A DNA stretch of 64,000 nucleotides from the NCBI GenBank assembly GCA_016722045.1, contig JADKGY010000029.1, forward strand, positions 310,001-374,000, written 5' to 3'. The translations under genes and the position numbers were made by a program. The notes under the pieces are model-generated. The model searched no databases and was not told the origin of the DNA. It worked only from the letters and a program-made list of their open reading frames with translations. The DNA is from Candidatus Opimibacter skivensis (GTDB lineage: Bacteria; Bacteroidota; Bacteroidia; Chitinophagales; Saprospiraceae). Positions 35,107-43,769 of the stretch are shown piece by piece (position 1 is the stretch's first letter; the number at the start of each line of letters is the position of its first letter).

Positions 35107-36366
35107 ATGATTGATCATGTCCATGTTCCGTCCGAAATAGGAGCTCTCCAAAAAGTCATCGTCCACCGACCTGATTTTGGCATCGCCCGGATTTCACCAC
35201 GACAAGCCGGTGAACTGCTTTTTGACGATATAGTCCATTTACCCAAAATGCAGGAAGAACACGACATATTTACCAATGTTCTGGCCCATTTCATCGGCCG
35301 CGAAAATGTCCTTGAGATTAAAGACCTCATCCTCGAATGCCTGAAGGCTGATCCCAAGGCCAGGGAACATTTCATGGGTTATATTGCCAATTTTGAAGAA
35401 TTACCTAAGCAATATGTAGATGAGCTCAATGCCATGGATGATGAACTGCTCACCCAGGTCCTGATTACAGGTCACGATCCTACTACCAATTATATTTACT
35501 TCGATCCCATACCCAATCTGATTTTCACCAGAGATATAGCTGTTGTTGTCAATGACCATATTATCATCACCAAGGCAGCAAAAGAAGCCAGGTACCGTGA
35601 GAATTTGTTATCACGATTTATTTTCTGGTATCATCCCCGATTTCAGCATCTCAAGGAAGAAAAACGACTCATCAATCTCAATGACGTGGATATGTTTCCT
35701 TCCTCCCGCACCGGTGAACGCATTTCAATTGAAGGAGGCGATATGATGGTGTTAAATGAAAAGTACCTTCTTATCGGTTGCAGTGAAAGATCGACACCAC
35801 ATGCATTTCATTCACTGAAAAAAATATTATTCGAACGTAATGTCATCGAACATGTAGCGATGGTCGTCATACCAAGTGAACGATCCTACATGCACATCGA
35901 TACGATTTTCACGCACATTGATACGAATCATATCGTTGCCTTCAAACCCATCGTCATCGAGGGCCTGAGTAGCTATGTCGAAGTGCATGATCGCGATGGA
36001 AGCGAGCGGGAATATCCCTCCATCAGCGAATTCATAAAGAAAGAGGTCAATGATAAAATGGAATTTATCCTCAGTGGCAGCGGAATTTCTCCTTATCAGG
36101 AAAGAGAACAATGGACTGATGGTTGCAATCTTGTCACCATAAGGCCGGGTGTAGCATTAACCTATGACAGGAATCCATATACCGAAATGGCTTTTAAGAC
36201 AGCAGGGTTTAATGTCATCAAGGCAGAAGATTTTTTACAACACGCTACAGCCAATCCATTGTATGCTGCCACAGTAGAAAAAACAATCATCACTTTGCCG
36301 AGCAATGAACTATCAAGGGCGCGTGGCGGATCTCATTGCATGACTTGTCCCATTTTACGCTCGTGA
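35107..36366 (+). CDS. arcA: Arginine deiminase
   Basis: A 419-residue guanidino-group hydrolase. Motifs in order: PNLIFTRDIAVVV (substrate Asp), SIEGGDMMVLN, HIDTIFTHID (catalytic His) and, at the end, RGGSHCMTCPILR with the catalytic cysteine. Arginine deiminase makes citrulline and ammonia from arginine. No ornithine carbamoyltransferase or carbamate kinase gene is adjacent, so a full fermentative ADI pathway is not supported here. A TTG at 35083 would extend it by eight residues, but the ATG fits better. The stop overlaps the next gene's GTG start. Confidence 0.9.
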   Translation: MIDHVHVPSEIGALQKVIVHRPDFGIARISPRQAGELLFDDIVHLPKMQEEHDIFTNVLAHFIGRENVLEIKDLILECLKADPKAREHFMGYIANFEELPKQYVDELNAMDDELLTQVLITGHDPTTNYIYFDPIPNLIFTRDIAVVVNDHIIITKAAKEARYRENLLSRFIFWYHPRFQHLKEEKRLINLNDVDMFPSSRTGERISIEGGDMMVLNEKYLLIGCSERSTPHAFHSLKKILFERNVIEHVAMVVIPSERSYMHIDTIFTHIDTNHIVAFKPIVIEGLSSYVEVHDRDGSEREYPSISEFIKKEVNDKMEFILSGSGISPYQEREQWTDGCNLVTIRPGVALTYDRNPYTEMAFKTAGFNVIKAEDFLQHATANPLYAATVEKTIITLPSNELSRARGGSHCMTCPILRS

Positions 36367-36773
36367 GTTATCATCATTCATTTAACGTCAGGGTGCGGTA
36401 CGGCGAAACAGATCAGATGGGATTTGTGTATTATGGTATCTATGCCCAATACTATGAGGTAGGACGTGTTGAAGCCATGCGTGATGCAGGTATACTTTAT
36501 GCCCATCTTGAAAAAGAACATAATATCTGGATGCCGGTCATGAATATGCAGGTACGGTTTTTAAGACCTGCCAGATACGATGATTTGTTGACGATACGTA
36601 CGACGGTCCCAAGCTTGCCTGACAGAGATATCCGTTTCCGCTACGAGATTCGCAATGAATCGGGTTTATTGCTCAATGGCGCCGTGGTTCAACTTTGCTT
36701 TTTAGATGCCACCACACAAAAAAGAATTGATGCACCTGATTTTATCAAAGAATCACTGAAATCTTATTTTTGA
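36363..36773 (+). CDS. YbgC/FadM-type 4-hydroxybenzoyl-CoA-like thioesterase
   Basis: A hotdog-fold thioesterase of 136 residues with RYGETDQMGFVYYGIY, the conserved active-site segment of the family (Asp in ETDQMG), and YEVGRVEAMRD. These enzymes hydrolyse short or medium acyl-CoAs in the cytosol. The GTG at 36363 overlaps the arginine deiminase stop in a GTGA arrangement, so it is preferred over an ATG 27 bp upstream. Confidence 0.88.
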   Translation: MSYHHSFNVRVRYGETDQMGFVYYGIYAQYYEVGRVEAMRDAGILYAHLEKEHNIWMPVMNMQVRFLRPARYDDLLTIRTTVPSLPDRDIRFRYEIRNESGLLLNGAVVQLCFLDATTQKRIDAPDFIKESLKSYF

Positions 36774-36778
36774 AGCTT

Positions 36779-37711
36779 ATGTCATTCTGGACTAATCGTT
36801 TAAATAAGATAAAAGCATTTTTACACAGGCAGACTCTTCCTGGTTTTAAAGGCATCACCATTGCGGTGGTATTGAAATACCTATGGAAAGAAATTTTGAG
36901 GGATGATATTGTGACAAGGTCTAATTCTATGGCCTATAGTTTTTTTCTATCTGTTTTTCCGGGCATATTAGTTCTGCTCGCTTTGCTCCCTATTTTACCT
37001 ATTGGAGATTTTATAAGCACATTCAGAAAAGGATATATCGATCTTCTCCCTCGGGAAATGGCTATTTATATAGACAACATTATTGTTGAAATGACGCAGA
37101 CCAACCGTAACGGATTGTTGAGCGTAAGTCTTATTCTGGCGTTGATATTCGCCTCCAGCGGTGTGCTCTCCATGGTGAGAGGATTTCACAAAAGCTACGA
37201 GATGACGTATCGAAAACAAAATTCATTACAGCAAAGATGGCGTGCTCTTTGGCTTACAATGTTATTGGGCGTTTTATTCATTGGTTCCCTTGCGGCGATC
37301 ATCCTTGGCAAGCCATTGCTCCTAAAGATTCTTTCTTTTACAAGTATAAGTAGTCAGAATTACCATTTTTTCAATTTTTTAAGATGGCTGGGGGTATTTA
37401 TCTTTTATTATATTTCGATTACGATTATCTACACCATAGGGCCGGCCTATCGAAATAAAGAAAAGCTTTTTTCTCCCGGTGCAACATTAGCCACTATACT
37501 ATCCGTCATCAGTTCATTTGCTTTCTCCATCTACGTAGAAAATTTTTCAAATTACAATCAGGTCTATGGTTCGATCGGTGCTATCATGCTTATCCTTATC
37601 TGGCTTCAGATCAATTCATTTATCATTCTCCTCGGTTATGAATTGAATGCATCCATTGTGATCAACAGAGATCTGTTAGCACATGAAGAAAGAATGGCGG
37701 AAAAATCGTGA
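36779..37711 (+). CDS. YihY/BrkB-family inner-membrane protein
   Basis: A 310-residue protein with six membrane segments. MAYSFFLSVFPGILVLLALL at about residue 50, SSGVLSMVRGFHKSY, and NYNQVYGSIGAIMLILIWLQ near the end are hallmarks of the YihY family. Its function in bacteria is not established. Five bp separate its ATG from the thioesterase stop. A TTG at 36770 is an alternative start. The TGA stop at 37709-37711 is part of a GTGAGAC array unit. Confidence 0.9.
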   Translation: MSFWTNRLNKIKAFLHRQTLPGFKGITIAVVLKYLWKEILRDDIVTRSNSMAYSFFLSVFPGILVLLALLPILPIGDFISTFRKGYIDLLPREMAIYIDNIIVEMTQTNRNGLLSVSLILALIFASSGVLSMVRGFHKSYEMTYRKQNSLQQRWRALWLTMLLGVLFIGSLAAIILGKPLLLKILSFTSISSQNYHFFNFLRWLGVFIFYYISITIIYTIGPAYRNKEKLFSPGATLATILSVISSFAFSIYVENFSNYNQVYGSIGAIMLILIWLQINSFIILLGYELNASIVINRDLLAHEERMAEKS

Positions 37712-37782
37712 GACGTGAGACGTGAGATGTGAGATGTGAAATGTGAAATGTGAAATGTGAAATGTGAAATGTGAAATGTGAA
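37708..37782. repeat. GTGAGAC/GTGAAAT 7-bp tandem array
   Basis: About ten units running from the yihY stop codon. Early units read GTGAGAC and GTGAGAT, later ones GTGAAAT. The gene's stop codon is inside the first unit. Confidence 0.9.
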
Positions 37783-37789
37783 TTATTTA

Positions 37790-37893
37790 TCATTCAATTT
37801 TTGGCAAAGCCAAAAAATTGAATGACTTACGGTTCGGCGTAGGCTGTTCCTACGTCGGAGAGTCAGCAAATTTCAGATTTGCGATATAATTCA
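37790..37893. repeat. Composite hairpin element, copy 2
   Basis: Hairpin 1 has arms at 37790-37805 and 37809-37825 with one bulged base. Hairpin 2 is CGTAGGCTGTTCCTACG and hairpin 3 GCAAATTTCAGATTTGC. The last two match the copy at 28286-28352. Together with the preceding array it fills much of the 348-bp gap 37712-38059. The rest (37894-38059) contains an AAGTTTCGGCTTCGCTCAA word and ATCC-rich repeats, with no gene. Confidence 0.88.
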
Positions 37894-38059
37894 TTATTTT
37901 TCCAATAAAAGTTTCGGCTTCGCTCAAATCCAAAATCTCATATCTCAAATCTTAAATCTTAAATCCTTTCGTATTACTTGTGTCGCGAGTCCGGTATCCG
38001 GCATCCCATAATCCGGCATCCTTTTTTATGTCTTCGATTCCATATCTTTACACACGACA

Positions 38060-39160
38060 ATGAAACAAACATTTCTGCTACTTATACTTTTAATTTCGGT
38101 ACTGCAGTACATGGCAGGTCAGGCTAAGTACTCTAATGAATTTCTCACCCTTGGCGTTGGCGCCAGGGCTCATGGTATGGCAGGCGCAGTGGGTGCAAGC
38201 GTTTCAGATCTTTCAGCCGCGTATTGGAATCCTGCAGGAATGTCATCGATCACATCTCCTGCACAGTTTCATGCCATGCATGCCGAATGGTTTGCCGGAA
38301 TAGCACAATATGATCAATTATCATTCGGTAGACGTTTCAGCGAAAAACAAAATTCCTACGGCGCCATCTCATTGATCAGAATGGGTATTGATAATATTCC
38401 CAACACACTCCGCCTGATTGGCCCCGATGGCTCGATCAATTATGATCGTGTGACTACATTTTCAGCCGCAGATTATGCCGCTTTCATTTCGTATGCAAAA
38501 AAAATCGGCCAAAAAAATTGGTATGCTGGCGGATCAGTGAAAATAATTCATCGGAGCATCGGTTCATTTGGAAAATCATGGGGCTTCGGTGCAGACCTGG
38601 GTATTCAGCATCGTGGCGATAGATTTTCTTTTGCACTCATGGGCCGCGATCTGACGACTACATTCAATAGCTGGACATTTTCATTATCAGACGAGGAGAA
38701 ACAAGTCTTCACGCAGACAGGCAATGAAATACCTGTCTCTACACTTGAACAAACGCTACCTACATTTGTCGTTGCAGGTGCATACAAAATCAACATCGGA
38801 CAAAAAAGTGGAATTCTCTTGGGATTAGATCTTGATGTCACCACTGACGGAGAAAGGAATACAATTATATCATCAGAGACATTCAGCATCAATCCCCATC
38901 TGGGCATTGAAGTTGATCTGAATAAAAGAATTTATCTGCGGAGTGGAATTTCCAATCTGCAGAAGGTAAAAGACATCGCCGATCCTCAAAAAACAGATTG
39001 GATCTATCAACCGAATGTAGGCATCGGTTTAAAATTAGGAAGACTTCATCTGGATTATGCATTTACGAACATCGGTGATGTCACAGGCTCACAACTTTAC
39101 AGCCATATCTTCGGCCTCATCCTGGATTTTGAAGATCTGAAAAAGAAATCAGAAGAATAG
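38060..39160 (+). CDS. PorV/PorQ-family outer-membrane protein
   Basis: A 366-residue FadL-like barrel with a signal peptide (YMAGQ cleavage). Directly after it comes FLTLGVGARAHGMAGA and SAAYWNPAGMSSI, the N-terminal signature of the PorV/PorQ (UPF0164) family. PorV and PorQ are outer-membrane parts of the type IX secretion system that shuttle cargo to the attachment complex. Since three T9SS substrates are encoded in this window, such a role is plausible, but other members have unknown jobs. A near-consensus TATCTTTA box lies 10 bp upstream of the ATG. Confidence 0.85.
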   Translation: MKQTFLLLILLISVLQYMAGQAKYSNEFLTLGVGARAHGMAGAVGASVSDLSAAYWNPAGMSSITSPAQFHAMHAEWFAGIAQYDQLSFGRRFSEKQNSYGAISLIRMGIDNIPNTLRLIGPDGSINYDRVTTFSAADYAAFISYAKKIGQKNWYAGGSVKIIHRSIGSFGKSWGFGADLGIQHRGDRFSFALMGRDLTTTFNSWTFSLSDEEKQVFTQTGNEIPVSTLEQTLPTFVVAGAYKINIGQKSGILLGLDLDVTTDGERNTIISSETFSINPHLGIEVDLNKRIYLRSGISNLQKVKDIADPQKTDWIYQPNVGIGLKLGRLHLDYAFTNIGDVTGSQLYSHIFGLILDFEDLKKKSEE

Positions 39161-39176
39161 GTAATATCGTTCTGCC

Positions 39177-39216
39177 CCACTTCTCTCACTTCTCTCACTT
39201 CTCTCACTTCTCTCAC
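39177..39216. repeat. CTCTCACTT 9-bp tandem array
   Basis: Four head-to-tail 9-bp units between the convergent PorV/Q and histidine kinase genes. Related to the array behind nth. Confidence 0.88.
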
Positions 39217-39221
39217 CTAAT

Positions 39222-40976
39222 TCAGCTATTAGAACTATTGAACGTAACCGAAAATTTACTCCCGATACCTACCTCACTTTCCAAAGCAATATTTCCTCCC
39301 TGTGCTTCAATAAATTCTTTACTGATAGCTAAACCAAGTCCGGAACCGGATTTGTAGCTCCCCGGAATCTGAAAATAACGGTCAAATATTCTATCCTTGT
39401 ATTTACTATCAATCCCCTTCCCAAAATCCCGAACAGAAATTTTAACAGTCGTGACGCCGAAGTTTGAAATCTCCCTGTTTAGCGTAACGATTATTTCCGA
39501 ATGTTCAGCTGAATAATTTATCGCGTTGGTCAGCAGGTTGACTAATACCCATGAAGTCTTTTCCTCATCAGCTTTAATAAAAGGCAGATCTTTTTCAGCA
39601 TCAATTTTCAGCTGAATATTTTTTTTCTCGGCTTGGGTCCTGATGCTATCCAAAGCATACTGCAATATCCTCATCGGGTCACTTTGTTGAAGGGATAGCT
39701 GTATGTTACCTGTTTCAACCTGGGACATATTTAGAAGTTCGCCGGTTATTTTCAAAAGCCTGGCACTATCCTCCTTAATACTTTCGATCAATTGTTTTTG
39801 GGTTTCGTTTACCGTGCCATTTTTATCATTTTCAAGTAATTGCAAACTCATCAACATCGAGGAAATTGGCGTTTTTAATTCATGTGAAACAGTAGCAATA
39901 AAATTAGTTTTGGCTGCATCCAATTCCTTAAAGGAAGTAATATTTTTTAAAAGGATGACATCACCTATATATTTAACCGCCGTTTCACCTGTAGGGATAA
40001 TTTCTATCCTCATCGTCTCCATATTGAAATAGCTTTCTTTACCATCCGCAAATATTTTAAGGAGTTTGTTTTCATTTTTATTTATGGTCTGATCCGGAAT
40101 AATCATTTGCTGGACAAGTGAACGAATCAAATCATTTTGAACAGCAATATCTTCGGCTTTCTTCCCGATCGTTTCACCGTATTTCAATCCCGCTATTTTC
40201 AAAGCTTCATTATTGATAAATAATATTCCTTTATTTTCATCAAGACCGATGACAGGGTCATGCATATTATTAATCAGGGTTTCAATCCGGCTCTTTTCCA
40301 TCATCAATTTTGCAAGATTACTGTTATTGTACTCTTCCAGTTTTTTCGCCATGCTATTGAAAGATTTAGCCAATTCACCAAACTCATTGTGACCTTCAAA
40401 ATGTACACGTTGGGAATAGTTCTTATCGGCTATTTCCTTTATACTTTCAGTCAATTCCCTGATCGGATTCGAAATATTTCCCGGCAGATTTAATAGCAGT
40501 GTAAAGGCAATAATGAAACAGAATGTACCGAGCACGGCAAGAATCGTAGTAGCGGAATCCGCTGTATTAGTCGCGATAGTACTTTTTCGCTCGATGGCCT
40601 GCATATTTAAGAGCATAATATCTGTAAGATCCTTTCGTAGATCAATAGAGATCAGGCTGTCACCAGGCGAATTTTTAAATTTATCAAAATCATCCGTGAG
40701 TTTATCAGTAAGCTCCTGCTCACCATTTTCGGTGATATTCTTTTGTTGATTATTCAGATTCTTCTGAAATTCAGCGATACTATTCCCCTTGGTAAAATCA
40801 CCATCGAGCGCTATGAGCATTTGTCTTGAGTAATCAATGGTATTGTAGTTTGCAACGAGAATATTTTGTGTGTCGGTCGATAGCTTGTTGATAAATATGA
40901 CGCCTACGATGATGAGCACAGTGATCAGAATAAAAAGGATGCCGACACCTAGACTGAGTTTGGTCTTTATTTTCAT
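39222..40976 (-). CDS. Membrane sensor histidine kinase (HAMP-PAS-HisKA) of the Kdp locus
   Basis: A 584-residue kinase. Two membrane helices (about 8-30 and 143-163) enclose a periplasmic four-helix-like domain, followed by HAMP (about 165-215), a PAS domain (about 230-340), the H-box FIATVSHELKTPISS (about residue 360) and an ATPase domain with LVNLLTNAINYS, DFGKGI and SGLGLAISKEFIE. It lacks the KdpD N-terminal domains, which are encoded by the separate gene immediately upstream (1 bp gap). It presumably phosphorylates the NtrC-type regulator at 48232-49578. Confidence 0.93.
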   Translation of the reverse strand: MKIKTKLSLGVGILFILITVLIIVGVIFINKLSTDTQNILVANYNTIDYSRQMLIALDGDFTKGNSIAEFQKNLNNQQKNITENGEQELTDKLTDDFDKFKNSPGDSLISIDLRKDLTDIMLLNMQAIERKSTIATNTADSATTILAVLGTFCFIIAFTLLLNLPGNISNPIRELTESIKEIADKNYSQRVHFEGHNEFGELAKSFNSMAKKLEEYNNSNLAKLMMEKSRIETLINNMHDPVIGLDENKGILFINNEALKIAGLKYGETIGKKAEDIAVQNDLIRSLVQQMIIPDQTINKNENKLLKIFADGKESYFNMETMRIEIIPTGETAVKYIGDVILLKNITSFKELDAAKTNFIATVSHELKTPISSMLMSLQLLENDKNGTVNETQKQLIESIKEDSARLLKITGELLNMSQVETGNIQLSLQQSDPMRILQYALDSIRTQAEKKNIQLKIDAEKDLPFIKADEEKTSWVLVNLLTNAINYSAEHSEIIVTLNREISNFGVTTVKISVRDFGKGIDSKYKDRIFDRYFQIPGSYKSGSGLGLAISKEFIEAQGGNIALESEVGIGSKFSVTFNSSNS

Positions 40977-40977
40977 G

Positions 40978-42111
40978 CTATGAAAGTATTATCAGGTCAA
41001 TTTCAGATGTGGACAAATTCTTAATCAGACCGTTGAAAATGTTCGTAGCCAATATAATTTTTAAAAGATTAATATGTGGCTTCCCCACACACACAGTAGT
41101 GATATTGTGTTTCCTGGCTTCCTCCATTACTGCGGCCGGAACATTTGCATTTTTCGCCTGGATGACCTGCGCACCTAATTCAGTAGCTAATTTAAAATTG
41201 TTGATGAGATGCCGCTGCTTACTTAACGCTATATTATCAGTACTTTCTCCGGGTGTTTGCACATAAAGGACAAACCATTGCGCATTATAATAACTCGCCA
41301 GTCGTGCCGTCTTGCGAATTACATTTTTGGCCGTATTTTCATTACTGCTGATACAAGCCATAAATTTTTCGTGACGCAGGGCTATGTTTCGCGGCACTTC
41401 AATATCCACCTTTCTTTCTACCTGCGAGGCTACTTCTTTCAAAGCCAGTTCACGCAATTGTAAAATATGTTCAGGCTTGAAAAAATTATTGAGCGCTGTC
41501 TGAATTTTCTCGGCCTGGTAGATTTTCCCCTCCTTCAATCTCAAGATTAGTTCATCAGCCGTTAAATCGATATTCACCACCTCATCTGCGAGAGCTAATA
41601 CCTTATCCGGAATGCGCTCTGCTACTTCAACTCCGGTTATTTTTTTAATTTCGGCATTTAAGCTTTCAATATGCTGAATATTTATAGCCGATATCACATT
41701 GATTCCAGCTTCGAGTATTTCAATTACATCCTGCCAGCGTTTCTCATTTTTGCTGCCTTCAATATTAGAATGTGCCAATTCATCTACTATGACTACTTCA
41801 GGCCGAAGATTAATTACAGCCTGCACATCTAATTCCTCTAACTCCTTTCCTTTGTAAAAAAGCTTCCGCCTTGGAATTACCGGAAGGCCCTCCAGGAGTT
41901 CATGAGTCTCCATTCGGCCATGGGTTTCAATGTATCCTATCTTTATATCAATTCCATTTTTGAGTAGGGCATGAGCTTCCTGTAGCATTCGATAGGTTTT
42001 TCCTACCCCAGCACTCATACCTATATAAATCTTAAACTTACCACGCCGTGATTTGCGTATGAGATCAAGAAAATGCTCTACATTTTGCTCCTTATGTTCT
42101 TCTTCAGACAT
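40978..42111 (-). CDS. KdpD-type sensor protein (KdpD and USP domains only)
   Basis: A 377-residue cytosolic protein equal to the N-terminal part of KdpD. The P-loop IYIGMSAGVGKTYRML is at about residue 28. GYIETHGRMET, VIVDELAHSNIEGSKN and the SAINIQHIESLN region complete the KdpD domain. A universal-stress-protein domain follows (about 240-377). The membrane helices and kinase domain of full-length KdpD are absent, and the following gene provides a different kinase. Translation is coupled to the porin gene by a TAATG overlap. Expected to sense turgor, potassium or c-di-AMP-type signals, by analogy. Confidence 0.92.
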   Translation of the reverse strand: MSEEEHKEQNVEHFLDLIRKSRRGKFKIYIGMSAGVGKTYRMLQEAHALLKNGIDIKIGYIETHGRMETHELLEGLPVIPRRKLFYKGKELEELDVQAVINLRPEVVIVDELAHSNIEGSKNEKRWQDVIEILEAGINVISAINIQHIESLNAEIKKITGVEVAERIPDKVLALADEVVNIDLTADELILRLKEGKIYQAEKIQTALNNFFKPEHILQLRELALKEVASQVERKVDIEVPRNIALRHEKFMACISSNENTAKNVIRKTARLASYYNAQWFVLYVQTPGESTDNIALSKQRHLINNFKLATELGAQVIQAKNANVPAAVMEEARKHNITTVCVGKPHINLLKIILATNIFNGLIKNLSTSEIDLIILS

Positions 42112-43187
42112 TAAAATGAAATGGCCAGTGATGTAGTTGCAAAGGTATTCGTATTGACGGCCTCTCCCTCATCATTGAAGATTTTGTCTTTACTATTCAA
42201 CATTCTTCCTTCTATCCGCCACAAAGCATTATCTCCTATTTTACGATCAAGGTTCACTGAAAAAGATGAAGTCTTAAAACCGTTCGGTGTTCCTGTAGCT
42301 ATGATGATTCCATTTTCATCTGCATAATATTCGCCCCGGCCAGTTATCGACCATTTGTCACTCAGGGCTAATCTGACAAGAACCACCGGACTTAATAAAT
42401 GATTGTATTCACTACTACCTTTACTCTTTTGCTCCATGCAATAATCAAACCCAAGTGTGATCCTAAATTTATCCGTTGGATTGAGTAACGCAAAGAAATT
42501 ATGATAGTATCGCATTTGCCTGACGTCATCAGGTTTGTCACTACCAATAAAAGTACTATAATTCAAAGCGAATTTTGAACTTGGCGTATATGTTATTTGA
42601 GTTCCAAAAGCCGGCGTATTATTGCCATCGACACGCGCTATTCGTTGCCATCCATTAATGACTAAACCTGATAGAAACCATTTGCCATTGTCAGTCGTGA
42701 AGCCAATTTTGATTCCGCTTTCCCAACTAGGCGTATTATCACCCATAATGCAACGCGTGAGCGCATCATCAGCTTTCCCGATTGGGCTTTCAAAACCAAT
42801 ATGGGATGGGAAAATACCGGCATCTAACCAGAAATTTTTCTCCTTACACAATTTCACGCCAACGTTTGCCTGCCACACATTCTTAAGCAATGCTTGTTCT
42901 GCTGATGAATTATACTGAGCCCATGTTCCTAACATACCTCCTAAATTTGCACGGACATTAGTTGTATTGTAATTCAGATTTATAAACCCGAGATTCAGGT
43001 TCATTTCATTGTGCCTGTTGAAATTGTAAAAGAAAGATGGGCGCTCATGATTAGCCGGCTGGTTGAAATCATAAGCGTAATACACTTCAGCATATCCCGT
43101 GAATACCAGAGGTGATGCAGTTGAATCCGTCTGTCCATTCAGAGTGTAGGCAATCAAAAGCATGATTGGTAGTATTAGTTTTTTCAT
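42111..43187 (-). CDS. Outer-membrane porin (BBP2/OmpL-like) in the kdp operon
   Basis: A 358-residue protein with a signal peptide ending TLNGQ and a barrel of alternating strands (FTGYAEVYYAYDFNQPAN, FYNFNRHNEMNLNLGFIN), ending in TTSLAISF. It resembles the bacterial beta-barrel porin 2 (OmpL-like) family. It lies between kdpC and the kdpD-like gene, so it may carry potassium across the outer membrane under potassium limitation. The genes are 8 bp apart from kdpC. Confidence 0.85.
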   Translation of the reverse strand: MKKLILPIMLLIAYTLNGQTDSTASPLVFTGYAEVYYAYDFNQPANHERPSFFYNFNRHNEMNLNLGFINLNYNTTNVRANLGGMLGTWAQYNSSAEQALLKNVWQANVGVKLCKEKNFWLDAGIFPSHIGFESPIGKADDALTRCIMGDNTPSWESGIKIGFTTDNGKWFLSGLVINGWQRIARVDGNNTPAFGTQITYTPSSKFALNYSTFIGSDKPDDVRQMRYYHNFFALLNPTDKFRITLGFDYCMEQKSKGSSEYNHLLSPVVLVRLALSDKWSITGRGEYYADENGIIIATGTPNGFKTSSFSVNLDRKIGDNALWRIEGRMLNSKDKIFNDEGEAVNTNTFATTSLAISF

Positions 43188-43195
43188 GTTGATCG

Positions 43196-43756
43196 TTATT
43201 TGAAATGGCTAAGGGCTATATTTAATTTGAGGACATTTATTTTTTCAGTACCAAAAAGTCCAAGTAATGGCTTTTCGATATTTTGATTCACAAGGGCTTT
43301 TAAGTTATCAGGAGATATATTACTGGCTTTCGCTATTCTGGACACTTGTACCAATGCTCCTTGTATAGAGATGTTAGGGTCTTGTCCACTACCGGATGCT
43401 GTCACCAGGTCTGATGGAATGTCTTCTTTACGAATGTCCGGATTATGGACCAGGAAAGAATCAATTCGAACCTGTACTGTTGCGAGATAATCAGGATTAG
43501 ATGGACCTTTATTGCTACCACCACTTCCCGCCGCATTGTAATTGACAGCCGATGGCCTCGACCAGAAATATTTGTCATCAGAAAAGTCCTGAGCAATATT
43601 CTCATAATAGGTTTTACCATCAGCTTCCACCATGAATCCTTTTCCATGATTCGGTCCCAATTGAGCAATCCCCAATATGATGAACGTATATACGCCCATA
43701 AAGAAGATTATAAGCAACAGTGTCAGTTTTATACCGGGTAAAATATTTGTTTTCAT
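43196..43756 (-). CDS. kdpC: Potassium-transporting ATPase subunit C
   Basis: A 186-residue KdpC with one N-terminal membrane helix (about 8-30). The conserved YFWSRPSAVNYNAAGSGGSN stretch follows, then DLVTASGSGQDPNIS, SRIAKA, and KPLLGLFGTEKINVLKLN at the end. It assists KdpFABC assembly and potassium affinity. The ATG at 43756 is chosen; the frame extends further upstream into kdpB without a proper start. Confidence 0.96.
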   Translation of the reverse strand: MKTNILPGIKLTLLLIIFFMGVYTFIILGIAQLGPNHGKGFMVEADGKTYYENIAQDFSDDKYFWSRPSAVNYNAAGSGGSNKGPSNPDYLATVQVRIDSFLVHNPDIRKEDIPSDLVTASGSGQDPNISIQGALVQVSRIAKASNISPDNLKALVNQNIEKPLLGLFGTEKINVLKLNIALSHFK

Positions 43757-43769
43757 GTTATTTAATTTT

